From an uncultured Bacteroidota bacterium (GTDB lineage: Bacteria > Bacteroidota > Bacteroidia > Bacteroidales > UBA932): a DNA stretch of 64,000 bases. The stretch covers positions 1 to 64,000 of the forward strand of contig CALGSW010000007.1 in NCBI GenBank assembly GCA_937901965.1, written 5' to 3'. Shown in pieces: positions 51,554-59,639 of the stretch; within the stretch, counting starts at the first letter, position 1, and every line of letters starts with the position of its first letter. The position numbers and the translations under genes were made by a program. The notes under the pieces are model-generated. The model saw only the letters and a program-made list of their open reading frames with translations, had not been told where the DNA came from and did no database searches.

Positions 51554-51732
51554 TCACCTATATGCCTTGAAATTAACTTATATTATAATTATGTTGCACA
51601 ATGAAACAAATGTGTTATTTTGCTTTTTTGTTAAAATAGTGACCTCTAATTGTCATTTTTTTACTCTGGATTTACAATTTGTGAAAGTTTATGCTAAATT
51701 TACGGAATATATGTTAAAAGTTATATTCTGTT

Positions 51733-52107
51733 ATGGAAGAGAGTCGCAAAATTAAAATTCTTTACGCAGAGGACAACGATAGCAATTATATACTTGCGAA
51801 GGCTATGTTGAAAGGAGTATATGATATACACCGCGCGAACAATGGTGCAGAGGCTATACAGCTCTATTCTTCCATTGAACCCGATATTATCCTCATGGAT
51901 ATGAAGATGCCGGTTATGGATGGTCTTGAAGCAACCAGAAAACTCCGCCAGATGGGGGTTACTGTCCCAATAATTGCTCTCACTGCTTTTGCTTATGACA
52001 ATGACAGGAGTGTTGCCCTGCAGGCCGGATGCACCGAGTATATTACCAAGCCTTACAGAGCAGAGACTCTGCGTAAGACTATCTCAAAATTACTAAACCT
52101 GGATTAA
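51733..52107 (+). CDS. Single-domain response regulator
   Basis: The 124-residue protein is a receiver domain without an output domain. The acidic pair is E13/D14, the phospho-acceptor D56 in LMDMKMPVMDG, the switch Thr in ALTAFAY and the conserved Lys in ITKPYR. It ends five bases before ugd and heads the ugd-uxs-sensor kinase run, so it is likely to work with the hybrid kinase three genes later. The output is unknown. No exact -7 element was recognised upstream. Confidence 0.93.
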   Translation: MEESRKIKILYAEDNDSNYILAKAMLKGVYDIHRANNGAEAIQLYSSIEPDIILMDMKMPVMDGLEATRKLRQMGVTVPIIALTAFAYDNDRSVALQAGCTEYITKPYRAETLRKTISKLLNLD

Positions 52108-52111
52108 GAAA

Positions 52112-53434
52112 ATGATGAATATTGCCATTGTAGGCACCGGTTACGTTGGTTTGGTAACTGGTGCTTGTTTTGCTGAAATGGGGGTTAATGTTGTTTGTGT
52201 GGACATTAACAAAAACAAGATTGAGATGCTTAAAAAGGGCATAATGCCTATTTATGAGCCTGGTATAAAAGAGTTAGTAGATAAAAATGTAAATGAAGGC
52301 AGGCTCTCTTTTACTGATAGTCTGGAAAATGTTATTAAGGAAACGACAATTGTGTTCAGTGCTGTAGGTACTCCTCCGGATGAGGATGGAAGTGCAGATT
52401 TAAAGTATGTACTGGATGTTGCGAGAACAGTAGGCAAAACTATGACAAGCTATGTCTTACTTGTAACAAAGAGCACAGTTCCCGTTGGTACAGCACCTAA
52501 GGTTAAGAGGGTAATTAAGGAGGAGCTTGATAAAAGGGGTCTTAATATTGATTTTGATGTAGCTTCTAATCCTGAATTTCTTAAAGAGGGTGCTGCAATA
52601 AAAGACTTCATGTCTCCGGATCGGGTTGTTGTAGGGGTTGAGAGTGAAAGGGCTGCCCAACTGATGGAGAGGCTGTACAAGCCATTTGTACTGAATGGGT
52701 TCCCTATTATTTTTATGGATATAGCATCTGCTGAAATGACAAAATATGCAGCTAATGCAATGCTTGCAACAAGGATTAGTTTCATGAATGAAATTGCAAG
52801 ATTATGCGAAGCAACAGGGGCTAATGTGGAGATGGTAAGAAAAGGAATAGGGTCGGATAAGAGAATTGGGATGAGTTTTCTGTATGCTGGAGCAGGATAT
52901 GGCGGCTCATGCTTTCCTAAAGATGTAAAAGCTCTTTCCAGAAGTGGAGAGGAGCATGGTGTAAGAATGGAGATAGTTGAAGCCGTAGAAAGTGTTAATG
53001 AAAAACAGAAAGAGATAGTTTTCAACAAACTTTTGTCTCAATTTAATGGTGATTTAAAGGGTAAAACTATAGCAGTTTGGGGACTTTCGTTTAAGCCAGA
53101 TACTGATGATATGAGAGAGGCCCCCTCTTTGGTAGTAATATCCAAACTTATTGAGGCTGGAGCTGTTGTGAAGGTCTTTGATCCTGTTGCTATGGAGGAG
53201 GCGAAGCACAGAGTTGGCAATAAAGTAGTATATGGAAAAAATATTTATGATGTTGCTAAAGAGGCAGATGCCATAACCCTGTTGACAGAGTGGAAACAGT
53301 TCAGATTGCCCGCCTGGTCAAAATTGAAGGGACTAATGAAGGGGAATCTTGTTGTTGACGGAAGAAATATTTACGATAAAACTGAGTTGGAAGCGGAGGG
53401 TTTCAGATATATTGGTATCGGTAAAAACAACTGA
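52112..53434 (+). CDS. ugd: UDP-glucose 6-dehydrogenase
   Basis: Ugd oxidises UDP-glucose to UDP-glucuronate using two NAD+. The 440-residue protein has the N-terminal Rossmann motif GTGYVGLVTG, the middle-domain NPEFLKEGAAIKDF and the catalytic C267 in GGSCFPKD. A second Rossmann-like domain contains WGLSFKPDTDDMREAPS. It is followed two bases later by UDP-glucuronate decarboxylase, so the pair makes UDP-xylose (or UDP-glucuronate) for surface polysaccharide. A second in-frame ATG at 52115 is an equally possible start. Confidence 0.97.
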   Translation: MMNIAIVGTGYVGLVTGACFAEMGVNVVCVDINKNKIEMLKKGIMPIYEPGIKELVDKNVNEGRLSFTDSLENVIKETTIVFSAVGTPPDEDGSADLKYVLDVARTVGKTMTSYVLLVTKSTVPVGTAPKVKRVIKEELDKRGLNIDFDVASNPEFLKEGAAIKDFMSPDRVVVGVESERAAQLMERLYKPFVLNGFPIIFMDIASAEMTKYAANAMLATRISFMNEIARLCEATGANVEMVRKGIGSDKRIGMSFLYAGAGYGGSCFPKDVKALSRSGEEHGVRMEIVEAVESVNEKQKEIVFNKLLSQFNGDLKGKTIAVWGLSFKPDTDDMREAPSLVVISKLIEAGAVVKVFDPVAMEEAKHRVGNKVVYGKNIYDVAKEADAITLLTEWKQFRLPAWSKLKGLMKGNLVVDGRNIYDKTELEAEGFRYIGIGKNN

Positions 53435-53436
53435 AA

Positions 53437-54375
53437 ATGAAAAGAATTCTGGTGACCGGAGGAGCCGGTTTTATTGGCTCTCATCTTTGTGAAAGACTTG
53501 TAAATGAAGGAAACGACGTTATTTGCCTTGACAATTTCTTTACGGGAACAAAGGAAAATGTTTTACATCTTATTGGTAATCCTCATTTTGAACTGGTAAG
53601 ACATGATGTAACACATCCCTTCTATGCAGAGGTTGATCAAATCTATAACCTTGCCTGTCCGGCTTCGCCTGTTCATTATCAGTACAATCCAATTAAGACT
53701 GTTAAGACATCCGTAATGGGTGCCATCAATATGCTCGGCCTTGCAAAGAGAGTAAAAGCAAAGATACTTCAGGCCTCTACAAGCGAAGTTTACGGCGATC
53801 CGGCAATTCATCCGCAGGAGGAGAGTTATTGGGGGAATGTAAACCCAATTGGTATAAGATCTTGTTACGACGAGGGTAAAAGGTGTGCTGAAACACTATT
53901 TATGGACTATCATCGTCAGAATAATATAAAAATCAAAATCATAAGGATTTTCAACACTTACGGTCCTAAGATGCATCCTAACGATGGAAGGGTTGTCTCT
54001 AATTTTATTGTCCAGGCACTCAAAGGTGATGATATAACGCTTTATGGCGGAGGAACTCAGACCAGGAGTTTTCAATATATTGACGATCTGGTTGAGGCGA
54101 TGATAAGGGTTATGAATAACACTCCTGACGAATTTATAGGCCCTGTAAACATAGGAAATCCAAATGAGTTCACGATTAAAGAGCTGGCGGAGAGGGTTGT
54201 TTCATTAACCGGAACCCCTTCAAAATTTGTAATGAAAGAGCTTCCCTCTGACGATCCTAAACAGAGGCAGCCGGATATAACTTTGGCTAATAATATTATT
54301 GGATGGAGCCCTAAAGTTGACCTTAATGAAGGATTAAAGAGAACAATAGAGTATTTTAGAAAAAGTGTCTTATAA
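53437..54375 (+). CDS. uxs: UDP-glucuronate decarboxylase (UDP-xylose synthase)
   Basis: This short-chain dehydrogenase-type enzyme converts UDP-glucuronate to UDP-xylose with bound NAD+. The 312-residue protein has the Rossmann motif GGAGFIGSHL (residues 8-17) and the catalytic Y144-x3-K148 in CYDEGKR. The UXS-specific sequences ACPASPVHYQ and GPKMHPNDGRVVSNF distinguish it from epimerases and from RmlB. It takes its substrate from the adjacent ugd product. Its stop codon shares one base with the start of the sensor kinase gene (TAATG). Confidence 0.95.
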   Translation: MKRILVTGGAGFIGSHLCERLVNEGNDVICLDNFFTGTKENVLHLIGNPHFELVRHDVTHPFYAEVDQIYNLACPASPVHYQYNPIKTVKTSVMGAINMLGLAKRVKAKILQASTSEVYGDPAIHPQEESYWGNVNPIGIRSCYDEGKRCAETLFMDYHRQNNIKIKIIRIFNTYGPKMHPNDGRVVSNFIVQALKGDDITLYGGGTQTRSFQYIDDLVEAMIRVMNNTPDEFIGPVNIGNPNEFTIKELAERVVSLTGTPSKFVMKELPSDDPKQRQPDITLANNIIGWSPKVDLNEGLKRTIEYFRKSVL

Positions 54376-55499
54376 TGGAAATTAAACCTTCTGACTTTAC
54401 AGTGCTTATCGTTGATGATGTTGATGCTAACGTGCTTCTTCTAAAATTGATGTTAAGTAAAGCCGGATATAAAACCCTTACTGCTTATAACGGAAAAGAT
54501 GCACTTCATGTAATCTCAAAATCATATCCGGATCTTATACTGCTTGATATCATGATGCCGGTTATGGATGGTCACGAGGTTGCCGAGAGGCTAAAAAAGA
54601 TGCCTGATAAGAAAGACATCCCTGTAATTTTTCTCTCTGCACTTAACTCCCCTGAAGATATTGTAAAGGGATTCAAAAATGGTGCAGCTGACTATGTTTC
54701 AAAACCATTTAATAAGGATGAGCTTCTTATAAGAGTGAAGCACCAACTCTCACTTGTTTCTGCAAAAAGGATGATTGAAAGACAAAAAGAGGAATTACAG
54801 AAAACAGTTGAGGCAAGAGATAAGTTGTACTCCCTTATTGCTCATGATTTGAGATCACCTGTCGGCTCTTTAAGAATGGTGATGAACGCTCTCTCAATGA
54901 GTGTTGACAGAGAGAAACTTGAGGAGGATATGTACGAAATCCTTATGATGGGAAACAGACTGGCTGAGGATACTTTCGTGCTTCTCGATAATCTGCTGAA
55001 ATGGACTAAAAGCCAAACAGGTAGATTAAAAACAGTTTTTCAGGATTATGTGGAGTTTTTTCCGTTAATTAAGGGTGAACTGGAGGTGGCCGAAGTTGTT
55101 GCAGAACTCAAGCAGATAACAATAACCATGGAAGGCTCAACAGACGCTAAAGCAAGAATTGATCAGGATATGATTAAGACTGTTTTGAGGAATCTTGTCA
55201 ACAACGCCATAAAATTCAGTGAACGAGGCTCAGAGGTAAAGGTGGTAATAGGTGATGACGGAGAGAGAGTAGTGGTATCGGTAATTGACAAGGGAACAGG
55301 TATTAAAGACTCTGATGTTAATAAACTGTTTAAGACAAACATACATATCTCATCTTACGGAACAGAGAAGGAAGAGGGTTCCGGTTTAGGTCTTTTATTG
55401 TGTAAGGAGTTCGTTTCCAGAAATAACGGAACAATATGGTTTGAATCAAAAGAGGGACGGGGATCTACTTTCAGTTTTGATATACCAATTCAGAAATAA
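54375..55499 (+). CDS. Soluble hybrid sensor: receiver plus histidine kinase
   Basis: The 374-residue protein has an N-terminal receiver domain (phospho-acceptor D58 in LLDIMMPVMDG). After a coiled linker come a HisKA domain with H157 in LIAHDLRSP and a HATPase domain with NLVNNAIKFS and GSGLGL. It has no membrane segment or sensory domain of its own, so input probably comes through its receiver from another kinase. It ends a run that starts with a single-domain regulator and contains ugd and uxs. Its coding end overlaps that of the convergent nuclease-family gene by 29 bases. Confidence 0.93.
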   Translation: MEIKPSDFTVLIVDDVDANVLLLKLMLSKAGYKTLTAYNGKDALHVISKSYPDLILLDIMMPVMDGHEVAERLKKMPDKKDIPVIFLSALNSPEDIVKGFKNGAADYVSKPFNKDELLIRVKHQLSLVSAKRMIERQKEELQKTVEARDKLYSLIAHDLRSPVGSLRMVMNALSMSVDREKLEEDMYEILMMGNRLAEDTFVLLDNLLKWTKSQTGRLKTVFQDYVEFFPLIKGELEVAEVVAELKQITITMEGSTDAKARIDQDMIKTVLRNLVNNAIKFSERGSEVKVVIGDDGERVVVSVIDKGTGIKDSDVNKLFKTNIHISSYGTEKEEGSGLGLLLCKEFVSRNNGTIWFESKEGRGSTFSFDIPIQK

Positions 55500-56520
55500 C
55501 CGGTCTGTGGTCACTCCAATCTTTCATTATTGTATAATATTTTTGAGATTTAAACTCACTGGAGTGAAAGATATAGTCAATCCTAAATAGTTCGAGCATT
55601 CCATTGTATGTCCCACCAAAATGTGATCCGGCTTCTCTGAATCCATCTGTCAGTTTATCCCCTTTAGATTTTATATATGAATATGAAGATGGTGTGTCAT
55701 TTAAATTAGCACAAAGAATTATCGGGAGGATAGTTGTATCTATAAAGTGATTAAGTTCATCTGCCTGAGCTGCTCGTTTTTCATTGTTATCCAAGAGAAG
55801 TCTGATTTTTTCAGATAAATTACTGATTTCAATCTTTCCATCAGACAAACTGTTAATTTTCATCTGAAGATTAATAATCCTTACAACTCCTTGCTCTGTA
55901 TTCAAATCGGCCCATATAGCACTGTTTTCATTATCACCCAAATTCAGTAATCCACTCTTCAGTATTTTATATTTTGAAAAAATTGCCAGACCAGAGTGAA
56001 GTAAACCTCTCTTTTCAAGGAATCTGTAGGATATTGTGTCAAAATAATTCTTCATCACTTCCGGAAATGGGTAAGCAATGTTTTTATACTCCTGGAAACA
56101 AATAATATCCGGTGCTTCGTCCAATATTAGTTCTGAAATATCAGCAACTATATTAACTCCGGATTTTGAGGAAAACTCTTGAGCGTTATAATTAAACACC
56201 TTGATAATATCTTCTTTTTTAAGAGATAAAACATCGCTATCACTCCTGAACTGAACAATAGATAACAATGTGGAAGTGTTAATTAATATTGAAAATATCG
56301 GTATAAGGAGAGCCCAGCTTCTTCTGACAATCCAGTAAATTAAAATAAAAAGGGATATAACCATAGTGTAGGGCAATATATTGTTAGCCGCAGCAATCCA
56401 TCTAAAATGGTGCGGCCTGACATATTCTGATATACTGCCACTTACTGCAAGAAAAAGAGCAGTAAGGGTAATCAAAAAGGTGATGATATCAAGAATTTCA
56501 ATACCTTTTAACCTCTTCAT
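55471..56520 (-). CDS. Membrane-anchored endonuclease/exonuclease/phosphatase-family protein, variant active site
   Basis: The 349-residue protein has about three N-terminal hydrophobic segments (to about residue 90) and then a DNase I-like EEP domain. Visible motifs are CFQEY, the GGTYNG...RIDYIFHS segment and the closing SDHRPVISE. The GDFND motif that normally holds a catalytic Asp reads ANLND here, with N272 in place of Asp. Substrates of the family include nucleic acids, phospholipids and inositol phosphates; this copy may be impaired. A paralogue with an intact motif lies at 59640-60683. Confidence 0.85.
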   Translation of the reverse strand: MKRLKGIEILDIITFLITLTALFLAVSGSISEYVRPHHFRWIAAANNILPYTMVISLFILIYWIVRRSWALLIPIFSILINTSTLLSIVQFRSDSDVLSLKKEDIIKVFNYNAQEFSSKSGVNIVADISELILDEAPDIICFQEYKNIAYPFPEVMKNYFDTISYRFLEKRGLLHSGLAIFSKYKILKSGLLNLGDNENSAIWADLNTEQGVVRIINLQMKINSLSDGKIEISNLSEKIRLLLDNNEKRAAQADELNHFIDTTILPIILCANLNDTPSSYSYIKSKGDKLTDGFREAGSHFGGTYNGMLELFRIDYIFHSSEFKSQKYYTIMKDWSDHRPVISELVYQN

Positions 56521-56597
56521 AACATTTAAAATTTGTTATAAATATATTAAAAATCAACAATTATTCTGTTTACAATACTTTTAGTGCTATTTTTTTC

Positions 56598-56609
56598 TAA
56601 TTTTACATG
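56598..56609 (+). promoter_or_regulatory. Shared TAnTTTTACATG motif before a response regulator gene
   Basis: TAATTTTACATG lies 38 bases before the GTG start at 56648. An 11-of-12 match (TACTTTTACATG, 60805-60816) precedes the sugar-transferase gene. The first eight bases resemble a -7 element ending TTTA instead of TTTG. A common promoter variant or operator is possible; two examples only. Confidence 0.3.
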
Positions 56610-56647
56610 ATAAATTATGACGTATTGTATTAAATTCATAGATAATT

Positions 56648-57013
56648 GTGAAGAAGCGAGTACTTATAGTAGATGACAAGGAGACTATTGCTAAAATTAT
56701 AAAGGTTTACGTTGCCGACTTATTTGAATGTGTCTATTTTGATGATCCCATTAAAGCAATCGCCTGGATGCAGGATGGTAACCTGCCTGATTTGATAATA
56801 TCGGATATTAATATGCCTAATATGACTGGAGTTGAGTTTCTTGATTATGCAAAAAAGAACGATCTCTTCAAAGCAATTCCATTTGTTATTCTCTCAGGAG
56901 AAGATAGTACTTCCCAGAAAATTGATCTGCTGGAACGGGGGGCTAGTGATTATATCTCAAAACCATTTAATCCAATGGAATTAAAAGTGAGATTGAAGAA
57001 AATTATTGAGTGA
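56648..57013 (+). CDS. Single-domain response regulator
   Basis: The 121-residue protein begins with GTG and is a receiver domain alone: VDDKE near residue 10, phospho-acceptor D53 in ISDINMPNMTG, Ser in ILSGEDS and Lys in ISKPFNP. It is transcribed away from the nuclease-family gene and is a separate unit from the regulator at 51733. With no output domain it may act by protein contact or pass phosphate to the hybrid kinase at 54375. Its partner cannot be fixed from the sequence. Confidence 0.92.
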   Translation: MKKRVLIVDDKETIAKIIKVYVADLFECVYFDDPIKAIAWMQDGNLPDLIISDINMPNMTGVEFLDYAKKNDLFKAIPFVILSGEDSTSQKIDLLERGASDYISKPFNPMELKVRLKKIIE

Positions 57014-57083
57014 AATTTATCCTAAAATCGTGTAAATCTTACATTTTTCACAAATTGGGACTTCAGTTTTGATAATTATGATT

Positions 57084-57091
57084 TATATTTG
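57084..57091 (+). promoter_or_regulatory. -7 element of the unknown secreted protein gene
   Basis: TATATTTG is an exact match 27 bases before ATG 57119. A TTTG at 57068 is only 12 bases upstream, so the -33 is unclear. Confidence 0.5.
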
Positions 57092-57118
57092 AGTTAACAA
57101 TACTTAAAACTTAACCAT

Positions 57119-57736
57119 ATGAGAAAATTTTTAGTATGTCTTATGGTGCTTATTCCAGGAATGGCATTTGCATTAGGATTTGGAGGTGAACAACCGGCTC
57201 CAAAAATGAATTTTTACGGTGTTGATTTTACATTAGTTAAAACTTTTGGAGTTAAGGAAGACCCCGGAAAAACAGCTTTGGCATTTGAGGCAATAAATAA
57301 ACTGATAGTTACAGAAACAAAAAAATATCAATACGGTAATTTCTTTAGAAAATACATCAGACAGATTGCTCAAACAACAGATCTGGGAAGAATTGAATCT
57401 CTCGGTTTTGATAATGTAAATATTGACGAAGCTATTTATAAAGCAAGGGTTATGGATGAGGCAGGAATGCCCACTTACAACAAAGCCTTTAAAATAGATG
57501 ATTCAGATCTGGCAAGACTTATAAAGTCCTTTAATACAGGAAGTGATACTGGTTACGGGGTCTTGTATGTTGCAGAGCTTCTCAATAAAGAGGATGGTAT
57601 TGGTAACTTTATTGCAGTATTTTTTGATGTGAGGACAAAAAAGGTAATTTTTGCCGACAGAGTGTCTGGTAAAGCGGGTGGATTTGGAATGAGGAACTAT
57701 TGGGCTTCACCTCTTGAAAAGATATTTAAGTTCTAG
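57119..57736 (+). CDS. Secreted protein of unknown function
   Basis: The 205-residue protein has a signal peptide (cleavage near AFA, residue 18) and a mature domain with no recognised family. It contains GVDFTLVKTFGVKEDP, a basic aromatic stretch YQYGNFFRKYIRQIA, and a C-terminal segment FIAVFFDVRTKKVIFADRVS. That last part looks like a beta-hairpin found in small periplasmic proteins. It sits between a response regulator and an IS element. The stop is followed 16 bases later by the left end of the IS, so its own terminator may have been split by the insertion. Confidence 0.7.
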   Translation: MRKFLVCLMVLIPGMAFALGFGGEQPAPKMNFYGVDFTLVKTFGVKEDPGKTALAFEAINKLIVTETKKYQYGNFFRKYIRQIAQTTDLGRIESLGFDNVNIDEAIYKARVMDEAGMPTYNKAFKIDDSDLARLIKSFNTGSDTGYGVLYVAELLNKEDGIGNFIAVFFDVRTKKVIFADRVSGKAGGFGMRNYWASPLEKIFKF

Positions 57737-57839
57737 AATTTGTTTTATACACAAATGAGGGCGACTAAAAAGTAAAGTCGCTCTCTTTTTTTATTTATCA
57801 CAGGTACTACCAAATCCAGATGTGAAAAAACACCTAAAA

Positions 57840-57876
57840 AAGGGTTAATTACTTGATATAAAAGTAATTAACCCTT
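57840..57876 (+). promoter_or_regulatory. Hairpin in the IS leader
   Basis: A perfect 15-bp stem (57840-57854 with 57862-57876, loop 7) lies 67 bases before the transposase start. It has no T tract. Leader hairpins in insertion sequences often block read-through transcription or translation from outside promoters; that role is inferred here. Confidence 0.55.
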
Positions 57877-57943
57877 GCTTGTTTCAATTTAATTATGTAT
57901 CTTTATATCGACAAAAACATAATAACATAAAAAAATAACAAGC

Positions 57944-59566
57944 ATGGCAAAGGTAATCTTTAAATCTTACAAAGAGAACGACTCTTTACTTCTACCTCCA
58001 TCATTGGGAGATCTGGTTCCTCAAACACATCCTGCAAGAATAGTTAGCCGCGTCATTGACCATCTTGACATCAGTTCAATAGAACCCAAATACAAAGGAG
58101 GCGGAACTTCGTGCTACAATCCAAGGATGCTTATTAAGGTTCTCGTCTATTCATATATGTGCAATACCTTTTCAGGGAGGAAGATAGAGAGACAACTAAA
58201 GGAAAATATCATTTATATGTGGCTTTCTGGTTACTCTACCCCAGACTTCAGGACATTGAATCTGTTCAGGTCCCAAAGGCTTAATGGGGACTTCGAGAGT
58301 ATTTTCGCTCAGGTAGTTGAACTTATCCACAGAGAAGGACTTGTTACTCTTGATGTTCAATATATTGACGGGACCAAAATCGAATCTGTTGCGAACAAGT
58401 ACACTTTTGTTTGGAAGGGTGCTGTTGACACATATGATGAAAGACTTAAAACTAAAGTCGATGCCATTTTAAGACAAGCTGAAAAGGTTATCTCATCTGA
58501 TGAGGACCAGATTAGTACAACTACAGGGATGAATGCTGATGAATTCCAGCGCAGAGTGGATAATATTGTTGAAAAAATAGAAAAGGTCCCTTCAGAAATG
58601 CAGAAGGAAATCAAGAAAATAAATAAAGAAAGTCTCCCTAAGATGAAGGAGTATGAGCTTCATAAAGAGATACTTCAGGAGAGAGGGAGCTACTCTAAGA
58701 CAGATCAAGATGCCACATTCATGCGGATGAAGGAGGACTATATGGGAAACGGTCAGTTAAAGCTGGGCTATAATGTTCAGATATCCACAGAAAATCAGTA
58801 CATCACCAACTATGGCATATACCAGAAACCAGGCGACACAACAACATTGATTGACTATCTTGAGTCGTTCAACAGAAAATACCACCGACAAAGCAATGAG
58901 ATTGTAGCAGACTCCGGATACGGCAGTGAACAGAATTACGATTACATGCTTGATAATAAAATTATTCTATATGTTAAGTACAACTACTTCCATATGGATA
59001 TTAGAAAAGAAAGAAAAAGGCCATCTGATGCGTATAAACTTACGTTACCATACTACAATAGCGATGAAGACTACTTTGTGTGTTCCATGGGCCAGCACAT
59101 GACATATATAGGAAACAGGAGCCGCAAAAGTGAAACCGGACATGTTGGAGAATACCGAAAATATATGGCACAAGACTGCTCCAAATGCCCTATCAAGGGT
59201 GTGTGCACAAAAGCAAAAGGGAACAGAATATACGAAGTAAACCTAAACCTGATGAAACAAAAGAAGCTTGTAAGAGAGCTGTTGACCAGTGAGCGCGGAC
59301 TTGAGCACAGAAGCAAAAGGCCAATAGAACCCGAAGCAGTCTTCGGACAGATAAAATACAACAGTGGCTTCAAACGCTTCAGATTGAAATCTATACCGAA
59401 AGTATCAGTTGAGTTCGGGCTTATTGCATTAGCACACAATCTGAGAAAATATGCTAGGATAGTGCTCTCTATTGACAATAATAGCCCCCAAAAATTGCTT
59501 TTTCAACAAAGAATCAATGTGTCAACTGAGAAAATTGGCTTCTTTTCGAAAAACCTAGTTGCATAG
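57944..59566 (+). CDS. IS1182-family DDE transposase
   Basis: The 540-residue transposase begins with the DUF772-like N-terminal domain (KYKGGGTSCYNPRMLIK). It has the catalytic residues D142 in YIDGTKIES, D323 in VADSGYGSE and E462 or E464 in RPIEPEAVFGQ. A cysteine pair region CSKCPIKGVC lies near residue 415. Length and motif order fit the IS1182 family and the frame is uninterrupted, so the element may still be active. It lies inside 57753-59615 with a TA-rich leader. Confidence 0.93.
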   Translation: MAKVIFKSYKENDSLLLPPSLGDLVPQTHPARIVSRVIDHLDISSIEPKYKGGGTSCYNPRMLIKVLVYSYMCNTFSGRKIERQLKENIIYMWLSGYSTPDFRTLNLFRSQRLNGDFESIFAQVVELIHREGLVTLDVQYIDGTKIESVANKYTFVWKGAVDTYDERLKTKVDAILRQAEKVISSDEDQISTTTGMNADEFQRRVDNIVEKIEKVPSEMQKEIKKINKESLPKMKEYELHKEILQERGSYSKTDQDATFMRMKEDYMGNGQLKLGYNVQISTENQYITNYGIYQKPGDTTTLIDYLESFNRKYHRQSNEIVADSGYGSEQNYDYMLDNKIILYVKYNYFHMDIRKERKRPSDAYKLTLPYYNSDEDYFVCSMGQHMTYIGNRSRKSETGHVGEYRKYMAQDCSKCPIKGVCTKAKGNRIYEVNLNLMKQKKLVRELLTSERGLEHRSKRPIEPEAVFGQIKYNSGFKRFRLKSIPKVSVEFGLIALAHNLRKYARIVLSIDNNSPQKLLFQQRINVSTEKIGFFSKNLVA

Positions 59567-59639
59567 AAAAAGAAAAAGAGGGAAACTAAAAATCTCTTTT
59601 TAGTCGCCCTCATTTTTTTTGTGTTAAGATCAAATTAAT

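Larger units (their letters stand above)
57753..59615 (+). mobile_element. IS1182-family insertion sequence, apparently intact
   Basis: The element is bounded by 20-bp perfect terminal inverted repeats (57753-57772 and 59596-59615, starting AAATGAGGGCGACTAAAAAG). It carries one full-length transposase gene, 1863 bp in all. Each end also folds on itself: the left end pairs 57757-57766 with 57776-57785, and the right end pairs 59578-59592 with 59597-59611. Each is followed by a T tract, so both ends can act as terminators. No simple target duplication is seen. The flanks ACAC and GTGT form an inverted repeat across the insertion, suggesting that it landed in a hairpin. Confidence 0.88.

Noticed and set aside
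51567..51755. 62-codon open frame between the CYTH pseudogene and the response regulator
   Set aside because: AT-rich, no family resemblance, and its end overlaps the start of the real response regulator gene in another frame.
57757..57792. Stand-alone terminator of the gene at 57119
   Set aside because: The hairpin lies inside the left terminal repeat of the IS, so it belongs to the element even if it now acts as a terminator.
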